From positions 1 through 64,000 of IMG/VR virus record IMGVR_UViG_3300023179_008905: 64,000 nt of DNA; one strand, written 5' to 3'. Each line of letters begins with the position of its first letter. Position 1 is the first letter of the stretch. Positions 18,345-25,542 of the stretch are shown piece after piece. The notes beneath the pieces are model-generated. The model was not told the origin of the DNA. It saw only the letters and a program-made list of their open reading frames with translations, and searched no databases. The DNA comes from a virus. A program made the position numbers and the translations under genes.

Positions 18345-18352
18345 TATTTATT
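18345..18352 (-). promoter_or_regulatory. late promoter box AATAAATA (minus strand)
   Basis: The last A at 18345 lies 10 nt from the ATG at 18335. It is part of the palindrome ATAAATATTTAT (18340-18351), which gives a late box on both strands. Confidence 0.5.
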
Positions 18353-18358
18353 CAAATA

Positions 18359-18366
18359 TATAAATA
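18359..18366 (+). promoter_or_regulatory. late promoter box TATAAATA
   Basis: A perfect match to the T4 late box, 6 nt before the ATG at 18372. This decides that start over the in-frame ATG at 18315, which would place the box inside the gene. Confidence 0.65.
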
Positions 18367-18371
18367 ATTTT

Positions 18372-18659
18372 ATGTTATTCGAAAAAGCATTTATCAATGC
18401 ATTGCAACAAGATATATTAGAAGAAGGAAAAGGTTCTCGTTGTACAAAAGTAACAGGACAACAGTCTTCTACCCGTTCTGATAAAAAATATATGAGATGT
18501 GTTAGAAAAGACGGTAAGTTAAAGAGAATACACTATGGAGATCCAAATTTAAGAATAAAAAAGTCTAATCCTTCAAGACGTAAATCATTTAGAGCTCGTC
18601 ATAAATGTTCATCAGCAAAGCCCGGGACTCCAAAATATTACAGCTGTAAGAACTGGTAA
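18372..18659 (+). CDS. small basic late protein, candidate internal head protein
   Basis: A 95-aa protein. The start at 18372 is set by the late promoter. Residues 1-18 (MLFEKAFINALQQDILEE) followed by GKG resemble a capsid-targeting segment with a prohead-protease site. The remainder is strongly basic with several cysteines (YMRCVRKDGKLKRIHYGDP and a C-terminal SCKNW), suggesting nucleic acid binding and perhaps metal. Similar short basic domains occur in other T4-like phages of aquatic bacteria. It may be packaged with DNA. Confidence 0.65.
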   Translation: MLFEKAFINALQQDILEEGKGSRCTKVTGQQSSTRSDKKYMRCVRKDGKLKRIHYGDPNLRIKKSNPSRRKSFRARHKCSSAKPGTPKYYSCKNW

Positions 18660-19045
18660 CCGCTTCCTGTAGAATAATAAACCTTTTTAAATTTTAGTTG
18701 ATCTAATAACGAACTACATCCTTGACAGGGTTTAGATAAATCTAAGGCGTTATTTCTATTAATTCTTGTATTAATAATTGTATAATCAGAGCAGTCTTCT
18801 TCTCCAAGCTTTAATACGGCAGATAACTCAGAATGTACACCAATAGTATCAGAAATATCTTCCCCCTTTCTATTGTAAAACCCTATTTTTTTGTTCTTTG
18901 GATGTGTTTTGTTTGGATTGTTGAAACCTATAGAAACTAACCTATTTTTGTAGAAAATAAAAGAGAAATGCTTACAGCGATAATTACCATGCTTTTTTAG
19001 TAAAGCATAAGAAATTTCAGTACACCTCTTAAATAAATTATCCAT
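18638..19045 (-). CDS. cytidine deaminase-like protein
   Basis: A 135-aa protein with the zinc signature of the cytidine/deoxycytidylate deaminase fold: HSELSAV (HxE, near residue 78) and PCQGC (PCxxC, near residue 112). It is shorter than typical dCMP deaminases. It overlaps the end of the preceding gene by 22 bp in convergent orientation. Possible roles are nucleotide metabolism or base editing; the substrate cannot be read from sequence. Confidence 0.7.
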   Translation of the reverse strand: MDNLFKRCTEISYALLKKHGNYRCKHFSFIFYKNRLVSIGFNNPNKTHPKNKKIGFYNRKGEDISDTIGVHSELSAVLKLGEEDCSDYTIINTRINRNNALDLSKPCQGCSSLLDQLKFKKVYYSTGSGYQFLQL

Positions 19046-19078
19046 ATAGTAATGTTATATGAAACAAGCTTACAAATC

Positions 19079-19086
19079 AATAAATA
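19079..19086 (+). promoter_or_regulatory. late promoter box AATAAATA
   Basis: The last A lies 7 nt before the ATG at 19093. Confidence 0.5.
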
Positions 19087-19092
19087 TTTAAA

Positions 19093-19752
19093 ATGGAAAC
19101 ATTTAAAGAATTTTATGATAAACCGGTCTTTGGAGTTACTGAGTTTGTTGACATCGATGGTGTGGGTCGTGTTAAAGCCAAAATTGATAGTGGTAACGAG
19201 GCCTTTAACGTCCTTCATGGGGTGGATGTCTCTGAAGATAGTGAAAGTGTATCTTTCACTACCGTAGATGGTAAACAAATCAAAGCACCTAAAGCAGGTG
19301 ACATTAAAATTCATATTGGAAGCGGAGTAAAAGAAGATAGACCTATAGTAAAATTGAATATAAAAATAAATGGAAAAGAATACAAAGATGTTCCTTTCAG
19401 TATTGCTGATCGTTCAGAAAATGAAGATCCTATTTTAGTTGGTGAGCCCTTTCTTAAGAAACTAAATGCGGTTATTGATGTTAACAAAGAATTACATGAA
19501 TCAACGCGTTACAATGTTATTGCTATTAATAAAAAAGATCCGTTGTCAAGAGAATGGATGAGACCGAGTTTTAGCGAAAAGGCCATTCGCCATATAGCTA
19601 ACAAACAGAAAACTTTAATTGTAAATCAACACGGAGGTCCTAAGTTTAAGGGAAAAGATATTCTAAAAATTTACAACCCACAAACAAAAAAACCTTTTAT
19701 AGTTTTTAAGAAAAAATTAAAATCTAAACCCTCTGAATCCGATACTCTGTAA
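19093..19752 (+). CDS. retropepsin-like aspartic protease-fold protein
   Basis: A 219-aa protein resembling the RimK-associated zinc/aspartic protease family. The catalytic-type DSG triad is in VKAKIDSGNEAFNVLHG (near residue 33), and a second conserved block is FSIADRSENEDPILVGEPFL (near 110-130). The N-terminus METFKEFYDKP resembles the T4 capsid-targeting sequence pattern. A late box lies 7 nt upstream. A role in virion maturation or after injection is possible; the protease activity is inferred from the fold. Confidence 0.6.
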   Translation: METFKEFYDKPVFGVTEFVDIDGVGRVKAKIDSGNEAFNVLHGVDVSEDSESVSFTTVDGKQIKAPKAGDIKIHIGSGVKEDRPIVKLNIKINGKEYKDVPFSIADRSENEDPILVGEPFLKKLNAVIDVNKELHESTRYNVIAINKKDPLSREWMRPSFSEKAIRHIANKQKTLIVNQHGGPKFKGKDILKIYNPQTKKPFIVFKKKLKSKPSESDTL

Positions 19753-20046
19753 AATAGATTCAACATTGTTTTGATCAATTACCTCTGCAACGTAAACTGT
19801 GGGATGGTAATTAAAATCTTTATCAATTCTCATACCTTCTTCTTCACCGAATACAGTTAATTCATCTACAAAATCCATGGCACCAAATGCTTTTAAAAAA
19901 CGATAATAAAAATCCTTTTCAGCAATACATTCTATAATTACATCAAAATTTAAATACTCATGAGCTATAAAAGTCACATCCCTCACACACGAAATAGACG
20001 ATGGAGGGTTTATTAAATCGCCATTTATTAATAGCGACTGACTCAC
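19717..20046 (-). CDS. hypothetical late protein
   Basis: A 109-aa protein convergent with and overlapping the previous gene by 36 bp. No motif is recognised; the C-terminal half looks like a small alpha/beta domain. The minus-strand box ACTAAATA ends 6 nt before its ATG, so it should be expressed late and without a leader. Confidence 0.7.
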   Translation of the reverse strand: MSQSLLINGDLINPPSSISCVRDVTFIAHEYLNFDVIIECIAEKDFYYRFLKAFGAMDFVDELTVFGEEEGMRIDKDFNYHPTVYVAEVIDQNNVESILQSIGFRGFRF

Positions 20047-20051
20047 ATAAA

Positions 20052-20059
20052 TATTTAGT
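20052..20059 (-). promoter_or_regulatory. late promoter box ACTAAATA (minus strand)
   Basis: The last A at 20052 is 6 nt from the start codon at 20046, the same geometry as the plus-strand late genes. Confidence 0.5.
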
Positions 20060-20065
20060 CAATAT

Positions 20066-20719
20066 TTAGATCAATTTTCTATTTTGTGCAAATTCAATAA
20101 ACTTATAAAACTCGTTTCTTGAGTTATCCTTATCATCTAAGAAAGCACCAGACATTCTAGCTGTACGCATGGTAGAATCATGTCTAATACCACGATTCGA
20201 ACAACAGGTATGAGCTGCTTCAATCATTACAGCTACACCCTTATTCTTTAAGCATACCTCATCAATATATTTGTGAATTTGCATTGTTAGGTTTTCTTGA
20301 ACTTGAGGGCGACGGGCAAACCAATCAACAATACGATTTAGCTTACTTAAACCAATAACCTTACCGTCTTTAGCAGGAATATAAGCAACATGCGCAAACC
20401 CCATAAAGGGCGCATGATGATGAGAGCAAAGAGATGTTAATTTAATATTTGTTTGTGCGACTATACCGTCATACTTATCTACATTATCGAATGCAGTAAC
20501 TTTAGGAGGAGTGCTATAACAGCCCCATGCAAAATCTTCAACAAAAGCCTTTGCTACCCGGTGTGGTGTATTATCACTATTTGGATCGTTTCTCCAATCA
20601 TAACCTAAAGCATCCATGTACGCTTCGTACGCTTTAGCTGCTCGTTCTATAATTTGTTCTCTTTCTTCTTGAGTATGAGGGTGATTGTGATTTGCAAAAG
20701 CTAATTTCTTTTTAAACAT
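20066..20719 (-). CDS. folE: GTP cyclohydrolase I FolE
   Basis: FolE converts GTP to dihydroneopterin triphosphate, the first step of both folate and 7-deazaguanine synthesis. Conserved segments are NTPHRVAKAF (near residue 50), TSLCSHHHAPF with zinc-binding Cys and His (near 97), GLSKLNRIVDWFARRPQVQE (near 125) and HTCCSNRGI (near 170). The 217-aa length is typical. With queD, queE, queC and queF in the same window, it most likely feeds base modification. It has its own sigma70-like promoter. Confidence 0.96.
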   Translation of the reverse strand: MFKKKLAFANHNHPHTQEEREQIIERAAKAYEAYMDALGYDWRNDPNSDNTPHRVAKAFVEDFAWGCYSTPPKVTAFDNVDKYDGIVAQTNIKLTSLCSHHHAPFMGFAHVAYIPAKDGKVIGLSKLNRIVDWFARRPQVQENLTMQIHKYIDEVCLKNKGVAVMIEAAHTCCSNRGIRHDSTMRTARMSGAFLDDKDNSRNEFYKFIEFAQNRKLI

Positions 20720-20726
20720 ATTGAGT

Positions 20727-20754
20727 ATTATATGATAAGATGTGCCTAGTTCAA
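20727..20754 (-). promoter_or_regulatory. sigma70-like promoter of folE
   Basis: Minus-strand TTGAAC (20754-20749), 16 bp, TATAAT (20732-20727), just before the folE ATG. Confidence 0.6.
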
Positions 20755-20762
20755 CATAAATA
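20755..20762 (+). promoter_or_regulatory. late promoter box CATAAATA
   Basis: Lies 14 nt before the ATG at 20776, so a short leader of about 8 nt is expected. It overlaps the folE -35 by no bases and is back to back with it. Confidence 0.45.
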
Positions 20763-20775
20763 TTATTGTATATCT

Positions 20776-21654
20776 ATGGCTGATACAACCATTAAACAAT
20801 TGACAACAGTAATACCTAAAGGTGTAGGGCTAATACCATTATCACAAGATAATGTTACAGTTAATACTCTTGCTTCTAGTATTACTGCAAGTGCTATGCC
20901 TTCTAGTGTAAGATATAGTGTTGAATATTTAGTGGTGGGAGGAGGCGGTGGAGGGGGGCAAGATTATGCCGGTGGTGGGGGTGCAGGTGGCTATGTTGAA
21001 GGAAATATGTTTTTAAATGTTGGTGAAAGATATCAAGTTATAGTGGGCTTAGGGGGGAGAAAAGATTTACAACATTATTATAATGAAGATGGTACTGATT
21101 CTGTTTTTGGCCCTGTAGTAGCTTTTGGTGGTGGTGCAGGTATGTCATATCAAAACAGACGACAAGCTAATAATGGTGGTTCAGGCGGTGGGTGTGGCTA
21201 TCAGTATGCTTATATCGGTAGAGGCTTTCCGGGTCAAGGTAATAATGGTATAATAGGAGGTAATATAGGTTCAACAGCAGGTGGTGGTGGTGGTGGAGCT
21301 GGTGGAGTTCCTCTAACAATAACACCCTATATTGGCGGGGTAGGTAAGTCTTCATCAATTACGGGAACAAGTACTTTGTATGCAAGTGGTGGTTCACATA
21401 TAGGTGATTTAGGTACTGTTAAAGCGTCTGACCCTACACCAAACACTGGTCACGGGGGTAATAGTGCTTATGGATCGTGGACAGGCGATGGAACAGCGGC
21501 TAACGGAGCAACTGGTATTGTTGTTATAGCTTATGCTGGCGCACAGCGCGGTACTGCTTACAATTATAATAATGTTATAATACCAGCTGATACCTCTTCT
21601 AGAGCAGGCTATACTGTGCATAAATTTACTCAAGGAGGCTATTACATAGCTTAG
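20776..21654 (+). CDS. glycine-rich tail fibre/adhesin-like protein (paralogue B)
   Basis: A 292-aa protein. The ATG at 20776 (MADTTIKQL) is chosen because it aligns with the N-termini of the paralogues at 13266 and 21659 and lies downstream of a late box. From residue 50 on it is dominated by glycine clusters separated by short variable pieces (VVGGGGGGGQDYAGGGGAGG), as in phage Gly-rich receptor-binding tips such as T-even gp38 adhesins. It ends with a conserved-looking VIAYAGAQRG and TVHKFTQGGYYIA. A receptor-binding role is likely but inferred. Confidence 0.75.
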   Translation: MADTTIKQLTTVIPKGVGLIPLSQDNVTVNTLASSITASAMPSSVRYSVEYLVVGGGGGGGQDYAGGGGAGGYVEGNMFLNVGERYQVIVGLGGRKDLQHYYNEDGTDSVFGPVVAFGGGAGMSYQNRRQANNGGSGGGCGYQYAYIGRGFPGQGNNGIIGGNIGSTAGGGGGGAGGVPLTITPYIGGVGKSSSITGTSTLYASGGSHIGDLGTVKASDPTPNTGHGGNSAYGSWTGDGTAANGATGIVVIAYAGAQRGTAYNYNNVIIPADTSSRAGYTVHKFTQGGYYIA

Positions 21655-21658
21655 TTTT

Positions 21659-22498
21659 ATGGCAGACGTAACAATATCTAATTTAACTTATGGGATTCCT
21701 TCTACAGGGTCCTTTATACCTTATACTGATAATGGTGTTACGCTTAAAGTTTCACCCTCTGGTATATATGCTCAAAAAAATAGTTTATTAATGGTAGGTG
21801 CATCGGGGATTGCACCTGATGTATTTCCTGAAAATCAGACTGCTGCAATTGCACCGCTGACAAACTATAATGCAATTTTTCGAGGAGGGTGGTTAGTAAA
21901 CATTACAGATAAAAATACAACTTGGGGTGATTCTGCAGCAAGAATAGGTGTTTTAAAAGTTGGAGCGGGTGATAGCTGGTGGTTTTCACATAATGCAGAC
22001 GGTTCTTGTGGAATACATCAAAGTAGACAAGGTGATAGAATACATATACTTTCTGGTGGTGAAGTGACTAAACCCTACCAGCCATTTTTATATGCAAGTA
22101 GAGCAGGTAAAGGTGATTATACATACTCAAATGCTACTGTTGTAGCAAATACAGCTACAATACCTTTTAATACTATCATAAAGCAAGTTGGAGACAATTA
22201 CAATACGTCAACTGGATTATACACTGCACCTGTGAATGGTGTTTATTTAATAGAAGCGGGTATAAATTTTGGCGGTGGGAAAGTAAATCAAATGTGGCCT
22301 TTAATAGATGGGGTAAGGCAACCTACATTCGGGGGAGGACAGGACTATTCTAGTTTTAATATTTTATTCGGTACAACAATTTTATATTTAAATAAAAATC
22401 AAACTGTGGGTATAAGAGTTTACAGTGGTCAAACAAGTAATATTACTATTTATGAAAATGAATCACATACATTTTTAAAGATAGCTTTATTAGGATAA
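21659..22498 (+). CDS. tail fibre-like protein with C1q-like end (paralogue C)
   Basis: A 279-aa protein. Its first 40 residues (MADVTISNLTYGIPSTGSFI) match the shared head of the 13266 and 20776 proteins. The C-terminal 120 residues resemble the C1q/TNF jelly-roll (YNTSTGLYTAPVNGVYLIEAG and a final TFLKIALLG). That fold is used by virion tips for binding. An AAGGAGG sequence inside the end of the upstream gene may serve as ribosome-binding site at a distance. It is probably co-transcribed with the glycine-rich gene. Confidence 0.75.
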   Translation: MADVTISNLTYGIPSTGSFIPYTDNGVTLKVSPSGIYAQKNSLLMVGASGIAPDVFPENQTAAIAPLTNYNAIFRGGWLVNITDKNTTWGDSAARIGVLKVGAGDSWWFSHNADGSCGIHQSRQGDRIHILSGGEVTKPYQPFLYASRAGKGDYTYSNATVVANTATIPFNTIIKQVGDNYNTSTGLYTAPVNGVYLIEAGINFGGGKVNQMWPLIDGVRQPTFGGGQDYSSFNILFGTTILYLNKNQTVGIRVYSGQTSNITIYENESHTFLKIALLG

Positions 22499-22501
22499 AT
22501 A
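22494..22501 (+). promoter_or_regulatory. late promoter box GATAAATA
   Basis: The last A lies 8 nt before the ATG at 22509. Confidence 0.5.
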
Positions 22502-22508
22502 ATATTGT

Positions 22509-22943
22509 ATGGAATATACCAACGTAATAAAAGAGAGTCTAAAGAAAACAGCTCTTAAGAGAATAAGAGTAAAAGTGGATCCTGCTTTGGTTACTGCTGG
22601 GGTTGATTTTTCTAAAGTAGACGGTTATGAAGGTTATGTATTAGAAGAATGTATGGGTAGGTTAAGAGTATTAGTTCTTTCTCCAGATATGCCTATTTGT
22701 GATTTACCAGAAGAAATGTTAGAAATAGTTGCAGATAGTATCGATAGCGATGTATTTGAAGAATATAAAGCTTTTGTAATGCACAGGCTTATTAAAGATG
22801 GTAAAACTATTAATGACCCTTTATTAGAGCAGATAAGATGTAGTGCTGATATAAATAGTATAGAAGTTTTAATCAATCAGGCCGGTTATACCGGGGATAG
22901 GTTGGCAGAACTTTATAGAGATTTTATAACTAATGAAAACTAA
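22509..22943 (+). CDS. hypothetical late protein
   Basis: A 144-aa acidic protein. The middle (GYEGYVLEECMGRLRVLVLS) looks like a small beta-barrel, while the ends are helical. It overlaps the next gene by 11 bp. I do not recognise the family. Promoter type and neighbours suggest a virion or assembly role. Confidence 0.7.
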   Translation: MEYTNVIKESLKKTALKRIRVKVDPALVTAGVDFSKVDGYEGYVLEECMGRLRVLVLSPDMPICDLPEEMLEIVADSIDSDVFEEYKAFVMHRLIKDGKTINDPLLEQIRCSADINSIEVLINQAGYTGDRLAELYRDFITNEN

Positions 22944-23598
22944 ACAATTTGATGCTTTAGTAGAACAGCTTTTAAAAGAAGCCGATGGTGATGGTGGAGG
23001 CAGTTTTCTCTCCAAGATTGGAAGCGCAGCAAAAACGGTAGGTAGAGGTTTAGCCCAAGCTTATAATGCCCCTGCTACTTTCGCAAGAGGTGCTGCTAAA
23101 TTACGTAGTGCAGTACAAACCGGTGAAATACCTTTAGATGATAAAGAAAAAAAAGCAGGAAAAGGTACAATGGCAGCTTCCGGAGAAATACCAAAACAAG
23201 GTGATTCCGTAAATATACGTTTAAAAGGGTTAGGTACCTCACCTACCGGTATAACTGGAAAATTAGAAAACCCTAAACCCTATCAGGGGGGTCAATTATT
23301 TGATGTAAGAGTTACCGGTAATCCGCAAGTAGATAAACTTAGAATTTTAGACAAACCCAACGAAAAAGGTACTATGGAGAGGCAGATCTATTATTTTAAT
23401 AAAGACAATATGCCTGTAGATCCTGGGTTTCTTAAACAAAAGAAATTAAACTCTATGGGCTTTTTTGGTATGAATCCAAATATAGATAAATCTAAAAACC
23501 CCACCGGTAGAGAATGGATAGTTTCAGATAATGAATATCCTTTTCTTCCTCAAGATCAACAAGAACCAGGAACTCCTGGTAAAATACCTACTAAATAA
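22933..23598 (+). CDS. hypothetical late protein with capsid-targeting-like N-terminus
   Basis: A 221-aa protein. Residues 1-16 (MKTKQFDALVEQLLKE) are followed by ADGDGGG. This is close to the T4 internal-protein pattern of a short amphipathic segment ending LxE before Ala/Gly, the gp21 cleavage type. A Gly/Ala-rich basic stretch follows, then a domain with many Gly and Pro turns (about residues 90-200). No enzyme motif is seen. It could be a packaged internal protein. Confidence 0.65.
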   Translation: MKTKQFDALVEQLLKEADGDGGGSFLSKIGSAAKTVGRGLAQAYNAPATFARGAAKLRSAVQTGEIPLDDKEKKAGKGTMAASGEIPKQGDSVNIRLKGLGTSPTGITGKLENPKPYQGGQLFDVRVTGNPQVDKLRILDKPNEKGTMERQIYYFNKDNMPVDPGFLKQKKLNSMGFFGMNPNIDKSKNPTGREWIVSDNEYPFLPQDQQEPGTPGKIPTK

Positions 23599-23604
23599 TA
23601 AATA
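23597..23604 (+). promoter_or_regulatory. late promoter box AATAAATA
   Basis: The last A lies 6 nt before the ATG at 23610; predicted leaderless. Confidence 0.55.
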
Positions 23605-23609
23605 TTAAT

Positions 23610-23813
23610 ATGCCCGCAAAAACAGAGAAACAAAGAAAATTTTTTGGTGCCGTAATGGGTGCAAAGAAACATCAAAAAGGTGTTAAAGGAGCTGCAAAAA
23701 AAGTAGCAAAAGAAATGCCTAAAAAGGAAATTAAAAAGTTTTTAAAGAAAGAAAGTTTCTCTTCTTTAGTAGAGGATATTCTTACCGAGCTATACAAGCC
23801 TAATGCCTCCTAA
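23610..23813 (+). CDS. small very basic protein (DUF3008-like)
   Basis: A 67-aa protein with KQRKFFGAVMGAKKHQKG at residues 7-24, a pattern common to a family of small basic phage proteins (DUF3008-like). It is lysine-rich throughout. The C-terminus carries FSSLVEDILTEL, a version of the amphipathic segment seen at the N-termini of neighbours. Probably a DNA-associated or packaged protein. It overlaps the following small gene by 11 bp. Confidence 0.7.
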   Translation: MPAKTEKQRKFFGAVMGAKKHQKGVKGAAKKVAKEMPKKEIKKFLKKESFSSLVEDILTELYKPNAS

Positions 23814-23976
23814 GCTAATTAACGGTAAGCTTTTTATTACTAAGTGCGGTTATTTCTTAGTTGACGAACACGGTAAAGAAATTACTAATTCTACCGGCGA
23901 TTTAATTACCTTTACAAGCGCTTTAGACGCAGAAAAATATTTAAAAGAAAATAATATTAAAGGTTCATACAAATAA
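23803..23976 (+). CDS. small hypothetical protein
   Basis: A 57-aa frame from ATG 23803 to TAA 23976, overlapping the end of the previous gene. It reads as a compact beta-hairpin domain (GKLFITKCGYFLVDEHGKE) then a helix (SALDAEKYLKEN). Amino acid composition is protein-like and the overlap suggests translational coupling. Function unknown. Confidence 0.55.
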   Translation: MPPKLINGKLFITKCGYFLVDEHGKEITNSTGDLITFTSALDAEKYLKENNIKGSYK

Positions 23977-23980
23977 ACAG

Positions 23981-24008
23981 TTGATTTTTTAAAAAATTCG
24001 CTTATAAT
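23981..24008 (+). promoter_or_regulatory. sigma70-like promoter of queD
   Basis: TTGATT (23981-23986), 16 bp, TATAAT (24003-24008), 29 nt before the queD ATG. An AAGGATA sequence lies between them. Confidence 0.6.
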
Positions 24009-24036
24009 ATTAAGGATATAGAAAAGTAGAGTTCTG

Positions 24037-24750
24037 ATGAGATATAAAAGTACTAAGATCTTAGAATTAGGTAGTTGTGCATTTAGACAATGGAGAGCTG
24101 TACATAGTCATTGTAAGTTTATTCATGGCTATAGATTAGTTGCTAAGTTTTGGTTTAGTTGTGATTCTTTAGATGATAAGAATTGGGTAGTAGATTTTGG
24201 AGGGTTAGATGAACTTAAGAAAATTTTACAAAAACAATTTGATCATACATTATGTGTTTCAGAAGATGATCCTTTGTTAGAAGGATTTAAATCATTACAT
24301 ACTGCTGGTGGTTGTGATTTAAGAATTATGCCTAAGGGAGTAGGTATTGAAAGGACAGCTGAATGGTGTTTAAATGTTTCTGATGCGCATGTAAGACAGT
24401 TAACAAATAATCGTTGTTGGGTTGAAAAAGTTGAAGTATGGGAACATGAAAAAAATTCAGCTATAGCAATTGCAGAAAATATTAATCATAATCATGTTAA
24501 TTTGAGCAATGCATTTAATGTTACAAATAATGTTACAACTGGTAATTCTGAAACTGTTGCAACAACATTGCAACCACCTATTAATCAGGTAAGAACGTTT
24601 TTAGACGACGTACAGCAAGAAACCGGTGTTAATGTTGCTAATGTTTTAAAACAAGTTCCTCAGCAGCAAGTACCGAGACCAGCTAATGTAGGTAATAAGA
24701 CGTCTTCAGGTTTTTCGAATTTATTTGGCGGTACAAGCTGGGGAATGTAA
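24037..24750 (+). CDS. queD: 6-carboxytetrahydropterin synthase QueD, long C-terminal tail
   Basis: QueD turns dihydroneopterin triphosphate into 6-carboxytetrahydropterin. The N-terminal 135 residues show HSHCKFIHGYR (residues 23-33, with the catalytic-type Cys), NWVVDFGGL (near 49), FDHTLCV (near 68) and a GIERTAEWC segment (near 107). The usual HGH zinc motif reads HGY; a second His in HSH may compensate. Residues 150-237 are an extra Asn/Thr/Gln-rich tail ending in a Gly/Ser/Phe-rich piece, absent from ordinary QueD (about 120-140 aa). It lies near queE and has its own promoter. Confidence 0.88.
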   Translation: MRYKSTKILELGSCAFRQWRAVHSHCKFIHGYRLVAKFWFSCDSLDDKNWVVDFGGLDELKKILQKQFDHTLCVSEDDPLLEGFKSLHTAGGCDLRIMPKGVGIERTAEWCLNVSDAHVRQLTNNRCWVEKVEVWEHEKNSAIAIAENINHNHVNLSNAFNVTNNVTTGNSETVATTLQPPINQVRTFLDDVQQETGVNVANVLKQVPQQQVPRPANVGNKTSSGFSNLFGGTSWGM

Positions 24751-25488
24751 TTAGATTTTTGGCTTAATTGTTGCTATTACTTTTACTATAAATTTAAGTA
24801 ATTTACTTCTAGTAATATCATCTTCTGTAAAATGAAAAACATGTATTCCGTGATCCTTACTATCTTGTGAATCGAAACCACCCATAATATTTTTAAATCC
24901 GGATTTTTGAATATCTGATTGCAAAGAATCTCCTATAACAAACAATTTACAATTTTTTCCAAACCTAGTTAAAATCGTAACTAATTCACTATGCTCTAAG
25001 TTTTGTGCTTCATCAACTATTACAACACTGTTTGCAAAAGTTGCACCTCTCAAGAAATTAACAGGCGTACATTTTAAGTATTCATTTTCAAATAACATAT
25101 TTGTTATTTGTTTACCTACTAATTCATCACATTTTTCTATTAATGGAATACTCCATGGCTTAAACTTATCGTCTACCTCACCAGGTAAGCTTCCTAGTTT
25201 ACGTGTAGCAGATTCTACTATACTCCTTATATAGATTATCTCATCTATCTTTTTTTCCTTTAACATAGACAAAGCAACATATGTTGCACAGTATGTTTTC
25301 GAAGAACCAGCAGGCCCGTCACAGAATATAATATGGGTATCGTCTTGAAAAGCCTTGTCTACAAAAGCTTTATGATGTTCATTAAAATGAAATTTCTGCT
25401 CTACTTTAAAATTCAGAAAAATATCTGATTTTATAAGCTTATTATCTTCGCGAGCAGCTTTTTTTAGCTGTCTGTCCTTCTTAGACAT
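24751..25488 (-). CDS. phoH: PhoH-like P-loop ATPase
   Basis: A 245-aa protein of the PhoH family. Walker A is GPAGSSKT (near residue 59), IYIRSIVES follows, and Walker B is VVIVDEAQN (near 158), with FVIGDSLQSDI after it. PhoH-like genes are frequent in marine phages; the role may be RNA metabolism. The minus-strand late box AATAAATA ends 8 nt before its ATG, so it seems to be late-expressed. It ends exactly where queD ends, in convergent orientation. Confidence 0.92.
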   Translation of the reverse strand: MSKKDRQLKKAAREDNKLIKSDIFLNFKVEQKFHFNEHHKAFVDKAFQDDTHIIFCDGPAGSSKTYCATYVALSMLKEKKIDEIIYIRSIVESATRKLGSLPGEVDDKFKPWSIPLIEKCDELVGKQITNMLFENEYLKCTPVNFLRGATFANSVVIVDEAQNLEHSELVTILTRFGKNCKLFVIGDSLQSDIQKSGFKNIMGGFDSQDSKDHGIHVFHFTEDDITRSKLLKFIVKVIATIKPKI

Positions 25489-25495
25489 CTGTAAT

Positions 25496-25503
25496 TATTT
25501 ATT
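25496..25503 (-). promoter_or_regulatory. late promoter box AATAAATA (minus strand) for phoH
   Basis: The last A at 25496 is 8 nt before the phoH start at 25488. Confidence 0.5.
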
Positions 25504-25504
25504 C

Positions 25505-25532
25505 TTGAATAGTAGCAGATATGTAATATAAT
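25505..25532 (+). promoter_or_regulatory. sigma70-like promoter of queE
   Basis: TTGAAT (25505-25510), 16 bp, TATAAT (25527-25532), 11 nt before the queE ATG. Confidence 0.6.
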
Positions 25533-25542
25533 ATAAAAATTA

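Noticed and set aside
21167-21358. His/Leu-rich reading frame opposite the glycine-rich fibre gene
   Set aside because: It is the complement of GGT repeats; the composition is an artefact of the repeat.
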